Below, piece by piece: positions 34,401 through 46,312 of a stretch of 64,000 nucleotides of DNA. The notes beneath the pieces were generated by a model. The model was given only the letters and a program-made list of their open reading frames with translations, was not told the DNA's origin and did not search any database. Numbering within the stretch: position 1 is the stretch's first letter; the number at the start of each line of letters is the position of its first letter. The translations under genes were made by a program, and so were the position numbers. The DNA is taken from the NCBI RefSeq assembly GCF_011075055.1, contig NW_025401112.1, forward strand, positions 1-64,000, written 5' to 3'. The stretch is from Mangifera indica (taxonomy: Eukaryota; Streptophyta; Magnoliopsida; Sapindales; Anacardiaceae).

Positions 34401-37400
34401 ATATTTGCCATATTGGCAGGTTTGACTACTTCATTCCATTTCATTTGGGGTGGAGGTGGTAAAAGAACATGTGATATACATCCAATGTTCCATACACCTA
34501 TAGTATGATGACATTGATGGAGCCTGAAATTGTCATGCCTACTAGATTTTTTTTTTTTTTTGGTTTACGCTACTTAATATGCAACCTTGCAACATGTTAT
34601 ATACTTGCTATATGTTCAAAACTGTTCTGGTAATATAGTAAAGGATGGAAATAAAAGTTTTATTGTCCAACTTGAGTGCATGGTCATTAGGTAATACTCA
34701 ATAATGAGATGTGAATTCAACACAACATGAACTACAAAGATAGAACCAGTTAGGTTGATTCGTAGAAAATTACAGGCATTTTAGCTTTTAGTCTCTTATA
34801 GTTAAAAAATTTCTTCTTTATTTTTTCGCGACTACATCTAGATCTAGCTAATGCTTTAATTGGTTTTGTTCCTTCTATTGTAGCATGCAGCCACCATGGC
34901 TCTTGGCCACTCACATCTGGAAGCATGTGAAATAATGTTCAGTGAACTGGCATCTTTTATTGATGAGGTCTCTTTGGAAACTGAAGGAAAGCCAAAGTGG
35001 AAGGTATGTTATATGATTATTTGGTTGCAAACATCTTTCATCTGTTGTTTTGTGAACGTTAGGGCAATTTTGCTGAATGTTGTAACATATACATATCAAC
35101 AGTGACTATCAATCCTGGTCCTGTAAGTGGCTATCTAATTTGCTATACTTTGATGGGTCATGTGATAATGTAGACTTCATGTTGTCAACGTGTGAGTGAC
35201 TGCAACAAGTCAGTAGTAATATTAGTGAATACATTTTTAGTTCTTATCAAGTGCAAAGAGGCTTTTCTGAAAAGGATTATATTGGTCAAGGGGTGACTTG
35301 AGTAAACCTAAATAAGTATTTCAACTTGGCAAGTTAGAGTAAAACGGAGTCTAGAAATTGCACATGCATAAGCCTTGTCAGGGCTAGAAGTGCTAGGGGT
35401 GCTAAATATTGTATCAAATAGAATAATTGATTATGATTCAATTGCATGGTTTCAATTGGTAATTTATTGTTGCATATGGGATTGCATTTGCAGGCACCTT
35501 AACTTATATTGGTCATACAACTGCTATAAGCCCTATCCTCCTCCAGCTCTATAAGATATTGGAAAAGAAATGTCTAACCATGACTTTTTTTTTTTTTTTT
35601 TTTAAAGACTTCTTTTTATCTTTCCAATTCTGCTTCAGCCTGTTAATTATCTTGTGTTTTATTCAATAGTTGGTTGACATGCCATTTGTTACTTGTTTCT
35701 TTGTGGAAAGTAATCTTACTTCTTTAAGATATATACAGGGAAATCGACATATCCTTTCTTTTCCTTGGAGATGCCATCTGGCTGTGTGGTTTGGTTTATG
35801 TAAATATCTGTTGCTAACTGACTGAAGTTTGACAGTTGACTCCAAAAATAAAATTATTAATAAATACTAAAAATTTCTTGCTCTAGAAGTTGCTTAAAAT
35901 TATTTCATTTCCTGAAGTTTGAAGTATAGTATAGACTGCATACAGTACATCTTTTTCTTTTTTCCTTATAGGAGCTTACAGTATATCTTACTCCTGTATA
36001 TGCAGAGTCAAAAACCTCGTCGTGAGGAACTTCGTACACACATAGCAAATATATATCGCACCGTTGCTGAAAATATCTGGCCTGGCATGTTGAGCCGTAA
36101 ACCAGTTTTTCGTCGCCATTATCTGAAGTGCATTGAGGATACAACTAGACAGATCTTAACATCATCTGCTGAGAGCTTTCAAGAAACACAGCCTCTCCGT
36201 TATGCACTTGCATCTGTTTTAAGATCTTTAGCTCCTGAATTTGTTGAGTCCAAATCAGAGAAATTTGATATCAGAACTAGAAAGAAATTGTTTGATCTTC
36301 TTTTCTCCTGGAGTGATGATACAGGCAGTGCATGGGGTCTGGATGGTGTTGGTGATTATCGACGTGAAGTTGAACGTTATAAAGCTTCACAGCTTACCCG
36401 ATCTAAAGATTCTGTAGATAAAGTTTCATTTGATAAAGAATTGAGTGAGCAAATTGAGGCCATCCAGTGGGCTTCCATGAATGCTATGGCTTCCCTTTTA
36501 TATGGACCTTGCTTTGATGACAATGCTAGAAAAATGAGTGGCCGGGTAATATCTTGGATAAATAGTTTGTTCATTGAGCCTACAGCCAGGGCTCCATTTG
36601 GCTACTCACCAGCTGACCCAAGAACACCATCTTACACTAAACACACAGGAGAAGGTGGACGTGGAGTTGCTGCTCGAGATAGGCATAGGGGCGGCCATCA
36701 TCGTGTTGCTTTAGCAAAATTGGCTTTGAAGAATCTTCTTCTTACAAATTTGGACCTTTTTCCTGCTTGCATTGATCAGGTAATCTTGTTCTCCTACTGT
36801 TGTGCACCAAATGCCCCCAAGTCTGTATGCATAGAATTCATGATTGGGGAGATTGATTAGTTATTAGTGGGTGTCATATTCCACTGACGAACCTTCAATT
36901 TGGGAGAAAACTTTAGCTTGCTGAGTAGGAGTAAAGTCAGCTGTTGCAATGCATAAAGATCTTTACAAGAAAAAAGAAGTAAAAAATGATTGTGTTTTAA
37001 AACTTTACCTGCCTTGAATAAATATTTGCATAACCTTTCATTATTTAGATCCTTTTCAATATTTATGCTAATCTTCTTCTGCTGCATTAGATTGCTCTCT
37101 GTGCTTTACCTGTGATCACATAACTAGCTTGATTATATAAATCATGACTAATGACATTTTCTTTATGCGGAACTAATCAACTTTTACTTTTAGTGCTACT
37201 ACTCTGATGCTGCCATTGCTGATGGCTACTTCAGTGTGTTGGCTGAGGTCTACATGCGCCAAGAGATTCCAAAATGTGAAATTCAAAGGCTACTGAGCCT
37301 CATCCTCTACAAGGTTGTTGACCCAACTAGACAAATCCGTGATGATGCCCTTCAGATGCTTGAGACACTTTCTGTCCGTGAGTGGGCTGAAGATGGCATT

Positions 37401-40241
37401 GAGGGTTCAGGAAGCTATCGAGCTGCTGTTGTGGGCAATCTACCCGATTCCTACCAACAATTTCAATACAAGCTCTCATGCAAACTTGCAAAAGATCACC
37501 CTGAGTTGAGCCAGCTCCTCTGTGAGGAGATCATGCAGAGGCAACTGGATGCTGTTGATATCATTGCACAGCATCAAGTTTTAACCTGCATGGCTCCATG
37601 GATTGAGAACCTGAACTTTTGGAAACTTAAGGACTCAGGTTGGAGTGAAAGATTATTAAAAAGCCTTTACTATGTGACCTGGCGCCATGGAGATCAGTTC
37701 CCTGATGAGATTGAAAAGCTTTGGAGCACAATTGCTAGCAAGCCTAGGAACATCAGTCCGGTTGTTGATTTTTTGATTACAAAAGGGATTGAAGATTGTG
37801 ATTCAAATGCTTCTGCTGAAATAAGTGGTGCTTTTGCTACTTATTTCTCAGTTGCAAAGCGGGTAAGTTTATATCTGGCAAGGATATGTCCACAGTGCAC
37901 AATTGATCACCTGGTTTACCAACTGGCTCAGCGTATGCTGGAAGATAGCTTGGAACCAGTTGGGGCAAGTTTGAATAAGGGTGACGCCAATGGAAATTTT
38001 GTGTTGGAGTTCTCTCAAGGACCTGCTGTGGCACAAATTGCAGCAGTCGTAGACAGCCAGCCACACATGTCACCATTACTTGTCAGAGGTTCTCTTGATG
38101 GTCCTCTCAGGAATACTAGTGGTAGCCTGAGCTGGCGAACAGCAGGTGTAACCGGGCGAAGCGTCTCAGGCCCACTTAGCCCAATGCCTCCTGAGTTGAA
38201 TATCGTCCCAGTAACTGCCGGCAGGTCTGGCCAACTTCTTCCAGCAATGGTAAACATGTCAGGGCCATTACTTGGGGTTAGAAGTTCGACTGGAAGTTTG
38301 CGTAGCCGACATGTTTCCCGCGACAGTGGAGACTACCTCATTGACACTCCAAATTCTATTGAAGATCCTCTGCATCCTCCTGGTATTAGTTCTACAGAAC
38401 TTCATTCGGCTTTGCAGGGGCATCAGCAACATTCACTCACACATGCAGATATAGCATTGATTCTGCTTGCAGAGATTGCATATGAGAATGATGAAGATTT
38501 CCGCGAGCACTTGCCTTTGCTCTTTCATGTCACATTTGTTTCCATGGATAGTTCAGAAGATATTGTGCTGGAACATTGCCAGCATTTGCTTGTTAATCTA
38601 TTGTACTCACTTGCAGGTCGACACTTAGAGCTCTATGAGGTAGAAAACAGTGACGGTGAAAACAAGCAGCAGGTTGTCAGCCTGATCAAATATGTCCAGT
38701 CTAAGCGGGGGAGTATGATGTGGGAGAATGAGGACCCTACTGTTGTGAAAACTGAACTTCCAAGTGCAGCACTCCTGTCTGCTCTTGTCCAAAGTATGGT
38801 GGATGCTATATTCTTCCAAGGAGATCTTCGAGAGACTTGGGGGGCTGAAGCACTCAAATGGGCGATGGAGTGCACATCTAGACATCTAGCCTGTCGCTCT
38901 CACCAGATCTACCGTGCATTAAGGCCTAGTGTCACAAGTGACACATGCGTATCACTCTTACGTTGCCTTCATAGATGTTTGGGAAATCCAGTGCCTCCGG
39001 TTTTAGGATTTATCATGGAAATATTGATGACTTTGCAAGTAATGATGGAGAATATGGAGCCAGAAAAGGTGATACTCTACCCCCAACTCTTTTGGGGGTG
39101 CGTGGCCATGATGCACACAGATTTTGTTCATGTCTACTGCCAGGTCCTTGAGCTCTTTTCACGTGTGATTAACCGTTTGTCATTCCGGGACAAGACAACT
39201 GAAAACGTGCTTCTTTCAAGTATGCCTCGAGATGAGCTCGATACGAATGGTGATGATGGAGATTTTCAGAGGACGGAATCCAGGGGCTATGAGCTGCCAC
39301 CATCCACTGGGTCTCTCCCTAAATTTGAAGGAGTGCAGCCTCTAGTGCTTAAAGGACTTATGTCAACTGTTAGTCATGGTGTCTCTATTGAGGTCCTCTC
39401 ACGGATTACAGTGCATTCATGTGATTCCATTTTTGGGGATGGTGAAACAAGACTCCTAATGCACATAACAGGTTTACTTCCCTGGCTTTGCTTGCAGCTC
39501 AGCAAGGATGCCATGGTGGGGCCTGCTTCACCGCTCCAACAACAGTACCAAAAAGCTTCCTCTGTGGCTACCAACATTGCAGTATGGTGTCGATCAAAAT
39601 CATTGGACGAATTAAGTTCTGTGTTTCTTGCTTACTCTCGAGGGGAGATCAAAAGCATCGATAATCTCCTTGCATGTGTCTCCCCGTTATTGTGCAATGA
39701 GTGGTTCCCAAAGCACTCAGCTCTCGCTTTTGGACACTTACTACGGCTATTGGAAAAAGGTCCAGTCGAATATCAACGTGTTATCTTGCTCATGCTTAAG
39801 GCATTGCTCCAGCACACGCCCATGGATGCTTCCCAGAGTCCTCACATGTATGCAATTGTGTCTCAGCTGATAGAGAGCACTTTATGTTGGGAGGCATTGA
39901 GTGTATTGGAAGCCCTTCTGCAAAGCTGTAGTTCATTGACTGGTTCACACCCGCATGAAGCAGGGTCATTCGAAAATGGAACCGATGACAAGATGCTTGC
40001 TCCCCAAACCTCATTCAAGGCTCGAAGTGGCCCCTTACAGTATGCCCTAGGATCTGGGTTCGGCGCTGGTTCAACTGCAGCTGCTCAAGGAGCTGCAACC
40101 GAAGTGGGGATGTCACCTAGAGACATGGCATTGCAGAATACACGTCTGATGCTGGGCCGTGTGCTCGACAACTGTGCATTAGGGAAAAGAAGGGATTACA
40201 AAAGGCTGGTTCCTTTCGTGAGCCCCATTGGACACCCATAA
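25439..40241 (+). CDS. FRY: FURRY homolog (MOR2-PAG1-type ARM-repeat scaffold)
   Basis: Very large HEAT/ARM-repeat scaffold; in animals and fungi the family (Furry, Tao3p, Mor2) supports NDR/LATS kinases in polarised growth, and in plants its role is less defined. Seventeen exons: 25439-25534, 25857-25975, 26371-26416, 27616-27688, 27769-27826, 28368-28463, 29569-29686, 29762-30028, 30308-30409, 30575-30932, 31023-31136, 32085-32716, 32808-33004, 33313-33535, 34884-35003, 36006-36779, 37194-40241, all in continuous phase: 2146 residues, very near Arabidopsis AT5G15680 (about 2153). It starts [18 protein letters not shown], then [16 protein letters not shown]. Cell-morphogenesis N-terminal, middle and C-terminal regions fill exons 4-17; a Ser/Gly-rich linker ([27 protein letters not shown]) lies near residues 1440-1510. 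Nearly half of the protein is in the last exon. No lesion found. Confidence 0.95.
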
Positions 40242-40499
40242 GTTGCAGGTACTCACTGTGATCACATATGTATTTTGAATAGAAATGTGAGAAAATTTTG
40301 GGGGCTGACTTGTAAATAGGACCATGAAAATGGTGCAACCCGTAGTTTCAGCATTTTAAAAGCCCCATCCCCGAGTAAATATTCGTTGTATCTCTTGTTT
40401 TTGTAAATTATAACTTGCTTCTCACTTAAATTCCAGTTATGGTAAGTGGGAAATTAATTAAATTAGCTCTTTTTTATAATGGATGGATTCAAAAATAAT

Positions 40500-40625
40500 C
40501 TCGAATAAGCAATACTATGTATATATATTTTTTATAGATAATTTAAGTACATAGATGATATATCATCATACGATTAGATGTTATTTTATTTTTAATTCAA
40601 AATCATCCAATATGTTTATATAATT
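40500..40625. repeat. palindromic AT-rich MITE-like copy (family A), partial
   Basis: Carries 'gatgatatatcatcatacga' and 'ttattttatttttaatt', matching one arm and the centre of the copies at 3185 and 42915; the opposite arm is decayed. Confidence 0.5.
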
Positions 40626-41689
40626 TTATTGATCTTATATTTTAGCTAATTTTCAAAATTAAACACAAAATTATCTTCGTCTCAAACCTTTTTGAAAAGA
40701 TGTTATATTCTATACAGGATTTATTACTCACTTCTCACTTTTACCATTTTGCAAAATAAGCTTGTTCAAATAGATAAAAAGGTATAAAATCAAACGTGAG
40801 TAGAGAGGTTAAGAATTTTGATGCCGGGAATTTACAATTCATGGTTTATATGATTTGGGATAATTATACATAAAACTTTGAAAATTTTTAATTTTTTAAA
40901 ATTATTATTTACGAAGAATTTAGAAACTATTATGAGGTGGAAATAAAAGTTTTATTACCGAATTTTTTTTATTTAATTTGTGAGATAATAAAAAATTTTA
41001 ATAATTTTAATTTTATTACAATTTTATAATTATTTATTGATTTTCTTGATGAATATAACAAATAATAAGAAGAATATTTAAGAATTATTATACCTCAAAA
41101 TATTTAGGACAAATAATATTTTAGTATTTTTTTCATTACATCAAATCAGGTATAATAATTATTTATATTTATTAATTTTTTATCAAATATAATAATAATT
41201 ATATTTAGTAATATTTTATAATCTATATTTTATAATTTTTTATTTTTAATAATTAAAAATTACTAAAACCAAATTAAACGTTTGATTTAAGTAATATTTT
41301 ATTATCAAAATTAAAATATTATGTTAAAAATAAATTATTTAAAAGATTAGTGAATATAAAATATTACTATATTTGATAAAATTTAGTAAAATTTGACAAG
41401 TATAAATAATCTTTTTAGGTAAAAGTAATAAAAAATATTTGTATATTATTTTAAGAATAATTATTCTAAAATATTTTTTATATTAATTAAAAATAAAATT
41501 ATAATAAAATTAATATTATTTTAATTCTTAATCTTAATATTATAATAATAATAAAATTATTTTTTATATTAATTATATGTTATTATTAATAATAAAATAT
41601 TTTTATAATATTTTTTATTTATAAATTAAATAAAATAATATAAAATTAAAAAAATAATATTTAAAACCCGATAACCAAATACACCTAAG

Positions 41690-42145
41690 GGGGCATTTGG
41701 TTTGAGTTTTTTAAAATTACCTTAATAATTTATCTTTTATTTTCTTGTTTGGTTTGTTAGTAATAAAATATTACAGTAATCTTCTATTACCAATGCTAAC
41801 ATGATAAGTAATATAGGTGATAATCTGATTACCACATTTACCTTAAGTATTTAAAGATTACCGAGATAATCTTGATTTTATTATAATTATATTATTATTT
41901 ATTAATTTTTTGAGACAAAAATAAATTTATTTTTAATTAATATGAAAAATAATATAAAAATAATTATATTTAAAGACATTTAAGTAAAATAATTTACTAG
42001 TGATTTTTTATTACCTTTAATTAAATATAATAATTATTTATACTTATCAAATTTTATTAAAAATAGTAATCATTTATATTTAATAATATTCTAAATAATC
42101 TATTTTTAAGATAATCTTTTTATTTTGATAATAAAATATTATCCA
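41690..42145. repeat. possible AT-rich MITE with gcatttggtttg ends
   Basis: The left edge 'ggggcatttggtttgag' and the right edge 'tatccaaaccatacatc' are imperfect inverted repeats. The interior is AT-only with no ORF. Adjacent sequence 40870-41685 ends in a similar 'aaccaaatacacc', so two related elements may lie back to back. Family not identified. Confidence 0.35.
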
Positions 42146-42664
42146 AACCATACATCTCTTAAGGGAAATCTTATAGATATAAGTGACTTTCCAATTCGGA
42201 TCTTTTCGGAACTCGAGGCGTTGGATTTGTACTTCTACAAAAGACAAACCAAATCCATTTTCAAACATCAAGCAACACAATAGTCTGGCATAAGATGGTA
42301 TACAGGCCTCCACACAGTTCTTATTAAATTACAGTTTTCAGTGAACGTCCATGGAACTCCTAAATTTTCTTTCTACAGGGATTTTCCCATGTCAATTTTT
42401 TACCGAAAAAATGGCCATGCCTCGCACTCCACTTGGTGCTGACATCCGAGTAAGATGACATATCACTCAAGTGGTGATGCATTCTTTTTAGACAAGGCAT
42501 TGGCATCACAGTATATGGCCACTGAATTTGAGAATACAGCAAGCACAATCATGAAAACACTAGGGATCTTGTCCTTTTTTGTTGCTGTGTGGTGTTGTTC
42601 CCTGAAATGGCCAAGGAAGATAGTGAAATTAATAACAGATTTAGACTGAAAAGAAGTTTTAACC

Positions 42665-42835
42665 AGAAAACTGCATATGTATTTTTAGTATATAATTGAG
42701 TATATATAAGATGTGTTTTTATGTGATTGAGTGATTTTAAATTAAAGATAAAATAACACTCAATCATATAATGACACATCATTTATAATCTTAATTGTGT
42801 ACTCAAATATACGTGCACATAGTATTACTATGTGA
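42665..42835. repeat. palindromic AT-rich MITE-like copy (family A) in AVT6 intron 4
   Basis: The best preserved palindrome: 'gtgattgagtgattttaaa' on the left and 'taacactcaatcatataatg' on the right around 'ttaaagataaaa'. It ends near 'tagtattactatgtgagagc'. Confidence 0.65.
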
Positions 42836-42914
42836 GAGCAACATTTTTTCTTGTTTTGTTTGTGCAACAGTTTCCCAAGTTATTTCTATGAAATTTCATA
42901 GTGACGTGAAATTT

Positions 42915-43090
42915 CTGTGAGAGCGATGTTATGTATATATACTTTTGAATATATATTAGACACACAAATAATATGTTATCATATGATTGAGTGTTATTTT
43001 ATATTTAATTAAAAATTACTTAATTATATTATGATATATCATTTGTATATCTAATTTGATATTTAAAAGTATGTATAGGTACTTTTATTG
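42915..43090. repeat. palindromic AT-rich MITE-like copy (family A) in AVT6 intron 4
   Basis: Starts with 'gtgagagcgatgttatgta', carries 'atgttatcatatgattgag' and the mirrored 'attatgatatatcatttgta', and ends near 'aagtatgtataggtac'. It lies about 80 bp from the previous copy in the same intron. Confidence 0.65.
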
Positions 43091-43946
43091 TTTATGTGGA
43101 GAAACAGATCTTTTTTCTCCAAAGAAACTTCTCCATGTTGCACAGGTGGTCCTTACAATAATTAAACATGAAAACTTATGCCAAATCCTAGTCTAGTATG
43201 CAAAGCTTGATATAAATTTTTCAGAATTTATAGCCGAAGTTTCGATTTCAGAATCAAAAACTCACCTGAGCGTAATGGCAGCAGGAAAAATGTAACCAAG
43301 GCCAACTGCAGCAGTTGCTCCAGTGAATTGAAAAGCATCCCAGATGCTGGGGATGAAATTTGAACCCAAAAAGATAACAGTGATGAGCCCTGTGGTGATC
43401 AGTGCAAACCGCATATTAGAAGACGCTAGAGGCCTTGCTGAGGGGAAGAGGAGGCCATCCATGTTGAGCCGCAATGGGTAGAAGACAATGGATGGGGAAA
43501 ACAAGCATGAGGTGAGCAGCATAACTAGCACGAACTGCATCGTTAAGTAGGGAGCTGTAGGGAATGCCGAGGTTAGTGTCAAAGTTGGCAAGCACATCAT
43601 CAAGAGTATTGTCACCAAATAGAAGGAACCCACCCAAAGAAACTCGTCATTATGTACGCAGATGAGCAAAAAGCAAGTGATGTACGCACAACTCCTTTAG
43701 TCTGTGTAGAGTCCTCGAGTTCATTGTCCATACTGTGAACTGCAAAATAAGCATTCAAGAGATCAGAGCAAGAAGTAAAGCACCTCCCATTTGACTGATG
43801 GGAAACAGCGCTCTCCAGAAGGAAGTTTGAGCTAAGCTAGGCCTTTGAAAGAAAAAAAAAACACATCATCTTTGTACCCAATTACGTACTCAAAAGTATG
43901 TACATGTAGTATTGCATTTTGCAAGAATATACAGGTTTAGAAACTA

Positions 43947-43984
43947 GTCAGGTTATATCGGTGGTCATCCCTATATAACCTGAC
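43947..43984. repeat. 12-bp perfect inverted repeat in AVT6 intron 3
   Basis: 'gtcaggttatat' (43947-43958) and its exact reverse complement 'atataacctgac' (43973-43984) are separated by 14 bases. No function is evident. Confidence 0.75.
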
Positions 43985-45702
43985 CAGTGTCTGATTCTAT
44001 AGGTTGCCCCTGTATAGTTGATCATCCCTTCTTGGGGTTTCAGCACTCATTGTGATCTACTATTCACTTCTGTAAGTTGATCTTATTCTCAATATTAAAT
44101 CAAATTCTAATGGTGTTTATTATCAATAATTAGATATTAAGTAATCAGCTTGCTTACCATTGTAGTGGCAGATGTATGCTGTCACCAGAACAGGGACTAC
44201 AGTGAAGAGCTTAAACACAGATGGCAAATCAGTTACATCAGGCAGTATTCTGGGCATCTGTATCCCTCCACTGATCAACTTCACAATTGAAATGCCCACA
44301 GTGATTACAAGAAACACAATAGCCAGTGCAAATGATAAGGCGGATGTGAATTTTAAAGAATCTGCAGCCGCAAAATTAGACAAAGTGAATGGGTAAGGGT
44401 AAAAATTTATGCAATAAATAGAATACCATCTTCAACTTAAACTGCACAATGACTGAACAGATGTATGAGATTCTGATGATCAGACGATATAAACAACAAA
44501 GATAAAAAATTCAATGCTGCTACATATACCGATGATTCGTAAAGTGTATGCATGCCAATATTATTTCAATGACTATTAAATACTATCCTATAATGGATCA
44601 TTCTATAATACATATGAACATATGGATAAAGTATCACCTCATAGTTACCCAATAGTTGCCATCCCTATCCATGTGACCATAAGGACCAGGCACTAATACC
44701 TTTCAATAGATAGAAAATTCCTTTACAAAGAAGTATTGTTGATATAAAAAAACTACACAAATGCTGAGAAAAACAAGAAGGTGGGGGAGACAAACAGACA
44801 ATGATTTTTCACCACAATCTCAAAACCCAGTGTGAAATGTAAATCCAGCTTAAGGGAGGTTCGCAGGCTGTTTTATTATGTTGCCAAAAAGTAGTACATA
44901 TTATCAAATTGATTGAAACACAATAAACAACGTATTCATATCCAAGTAAACACGGCCTAAAAGATACTTTATCTATATCTACATCACTAAATTATGAAAA
45001 GATACAACACCAACTTATATGTTAATTCTATCAAATGAAGGAAATTCATTACCAATTCGCTTAATGCGTGCTAATGGAGAAAAAATGCCAAGTGTTACAA
45101 TAAGAAGAATACAAGTACGCCCATTCCACCAGTGATCTCCAAACCACCCTTCAAGAAGGCCATAATGGTGAACTCCGCTTGAAGATGTTCCAGACAGCAC
45201 ATCACCTTCAATATCAATTAATATACAATACTTACAGCTTAAGTGTGAAAATCCCCCAAAAAAAATCATTGAGTAAATAAAAAATTCATTCAAAGCAAAT
45301 TATCAGAACAAAGCAGAAATGAATATAAAACAACAAATAAACATGAAACAAACAGTAAAATATAGCCATACCAATGATAATCATTTATACGAGTACACCA
45401 ATGTTGTTGACTAAAACACAAACTTGCACCAAAATCTTTCCACACTTCCCAAATGCTTCCCCCATAAGACCACCATAAGAAACTGATTTCCCTACCCAAC
45501 TGAACCTAAGCAACAACTCGATTGAAGCATCGGTCAATATGGCCATAAAGATGATCAAAGCAATCCCAAGACCAAGACCGAGCACCTTCAGGGTAGCAGG
45601 CAGGGCCATGATTCCAGCTCCAGCAATGGTAGTTGATAAATTAAAGACTGCCCCAGTAAATGAAGCTCCATTAAATTCATCAAAACTACCCTCTTCCACC
45701 TG

Positions 45703-46312
45703 CTTTTCAGGCAACAAAGGAGCCTTCTCATCATCAAGCTGTTTGCTCCTCCTTGATTTCTTCTCTTCCACTGAAATGTTCCCAACTGTCATCTTTCTAC
45801 AACCAAATTTCACAAAATCTCAGACTTCAATTATTTAGTACACCCCAACAATATCTTTATACACCGAAAGCATAATTAGCTTCCAATTCATAATCCAGTA
45901 ACTTTAAAGACCAACTTCAAGTTTATAAGTGATTTTAACAGACCTAACCTGTGATATTTCCAAGAGTTAAAGTGAATATGATGAGTATACGGGCTGACAA
46001 AATCAGGCCTTTTCAGGCAACAAAGGAGCCTTCTCATCAACAAGCTGTTTGCTCCTCCTTGATTTCTTCTCTTTTACTGAAATGTTCCCAACTGTCATTT
46101 TCTACAACCAAATTTCACAAAATCTCAGACTTCAATTATTTAGTACGCCCCAATAATATCTGTATGCACCAAAAACATAATTAGGTTCCAATTCATAATC
46201 CAGTAACTTTAAAGACCAACTTCAAGTTTATATGAGATTTTAACAGTCCTAATCTGTGATATTTCCAAGAGTTAAAGTGAATATGATGAGTATACGGGCT
46301 GACAAAATCAGG
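45703..46312. repeat. ~306-bp tandem duplication of the AVT6 5' end
   Basis: Copy 1 (45703-46008) and copy 2 (46009-46312) are direct repeats with a 306-bp period and only scattered differences; both begin 'cttttcaggcaacaaaggag'. Copy 1 contains the start codon (45790-45792) and the first ~28 codons of AVT6 plus its leader; copy 2 carries the same block further upstream. High similarity indicates a recent event. Confidence 0.95.
46003..46098 (-). other. duplicated, truncated AVT6 N-terminal ORF (31 codons)
   Basis: Within duplication copy 2, ATG at 46096-46098 opens MTVGNISVKEKKSRRSKQ and runs through KAPLLPEKA before a stop at 46003-46005. It copies the first 30 residues of AVT6 with E9K and D21V-type changes. 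If the leader begins further upstream it would act as an upstream ORF for the downstream gene. A fragment rather than a functional gene. Confidence 0.7.

Larger units (their letters stand above)
40242..42462. other. FRY 3' flank and AT-rich intergenic region
   Basis: FRY 3' UTR to about 40430, then DNA that is nearly all A/T. A palindromic family-A copy lies at about 40500-40625. Between 40850 and 42150 are AT-rich segments bounded by phrases such as 'gataaccaaatacacc' (about 41668-41683), 'gggggcatttggtttga' (41690) and 'atccaaaccatacatc' (about 42130), which look like imperfect inverted ends of two adjacent MITE-like elements. No coding sequence is supportable. Confidence 0.5.
42463..45792 (-). 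pseudogene. AVT6: AVT6-type amino-acid/auxin permease family transporter, disrupted
   Basis: Membrane transporter of the amino acid/auxin permease (SLC38-like) family; plant AVT6 members export amino acids from vacuoles. Five exons in coding order: 45792-45372, 45205-45053, 44361-44158, 43739-43266, 42601-42463; about 460 residues if intact. Residues show the family features: dileucine-like KAPLLPEK, then FNLSTTIAGAGIMALP (TM1), VLVNNIGVLV, GWFGDHWWNGRT, VPVLVTAYICHYN, VFYPLRLNMDGLLFP, and the last TM FMIVLAVFSNSVAIY. Three lesions: TAA at 45385-45387 where relatives read VVYMIIIGD; an extra 4 bp within 43629-43636 (TGGG doubled on the coding strand); an extra 4 bp within 43488-43495 (CCAT doubled). 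Removing those 8 bp makes exon 4 fit the flanking phases exactly. Splice sites are intact, so inactivation looks recent, or the assembly is faulty. Confidence 0.85.

Noticed and set aside
43262..43669. Two overlapping minus-strand frames as separate small genes
   Set aside because: They are pieces of one AVT6 exon split by two 4-bp duplications, matching different parts of the same conserved domain.
45793..45813. An AVT6 N-terminus seven residues longer, starting at 45813
   Set aside because: The codon there is GTG, not ATG; the ATG at 45790-45792 gives the MTVGN start expected for the family.
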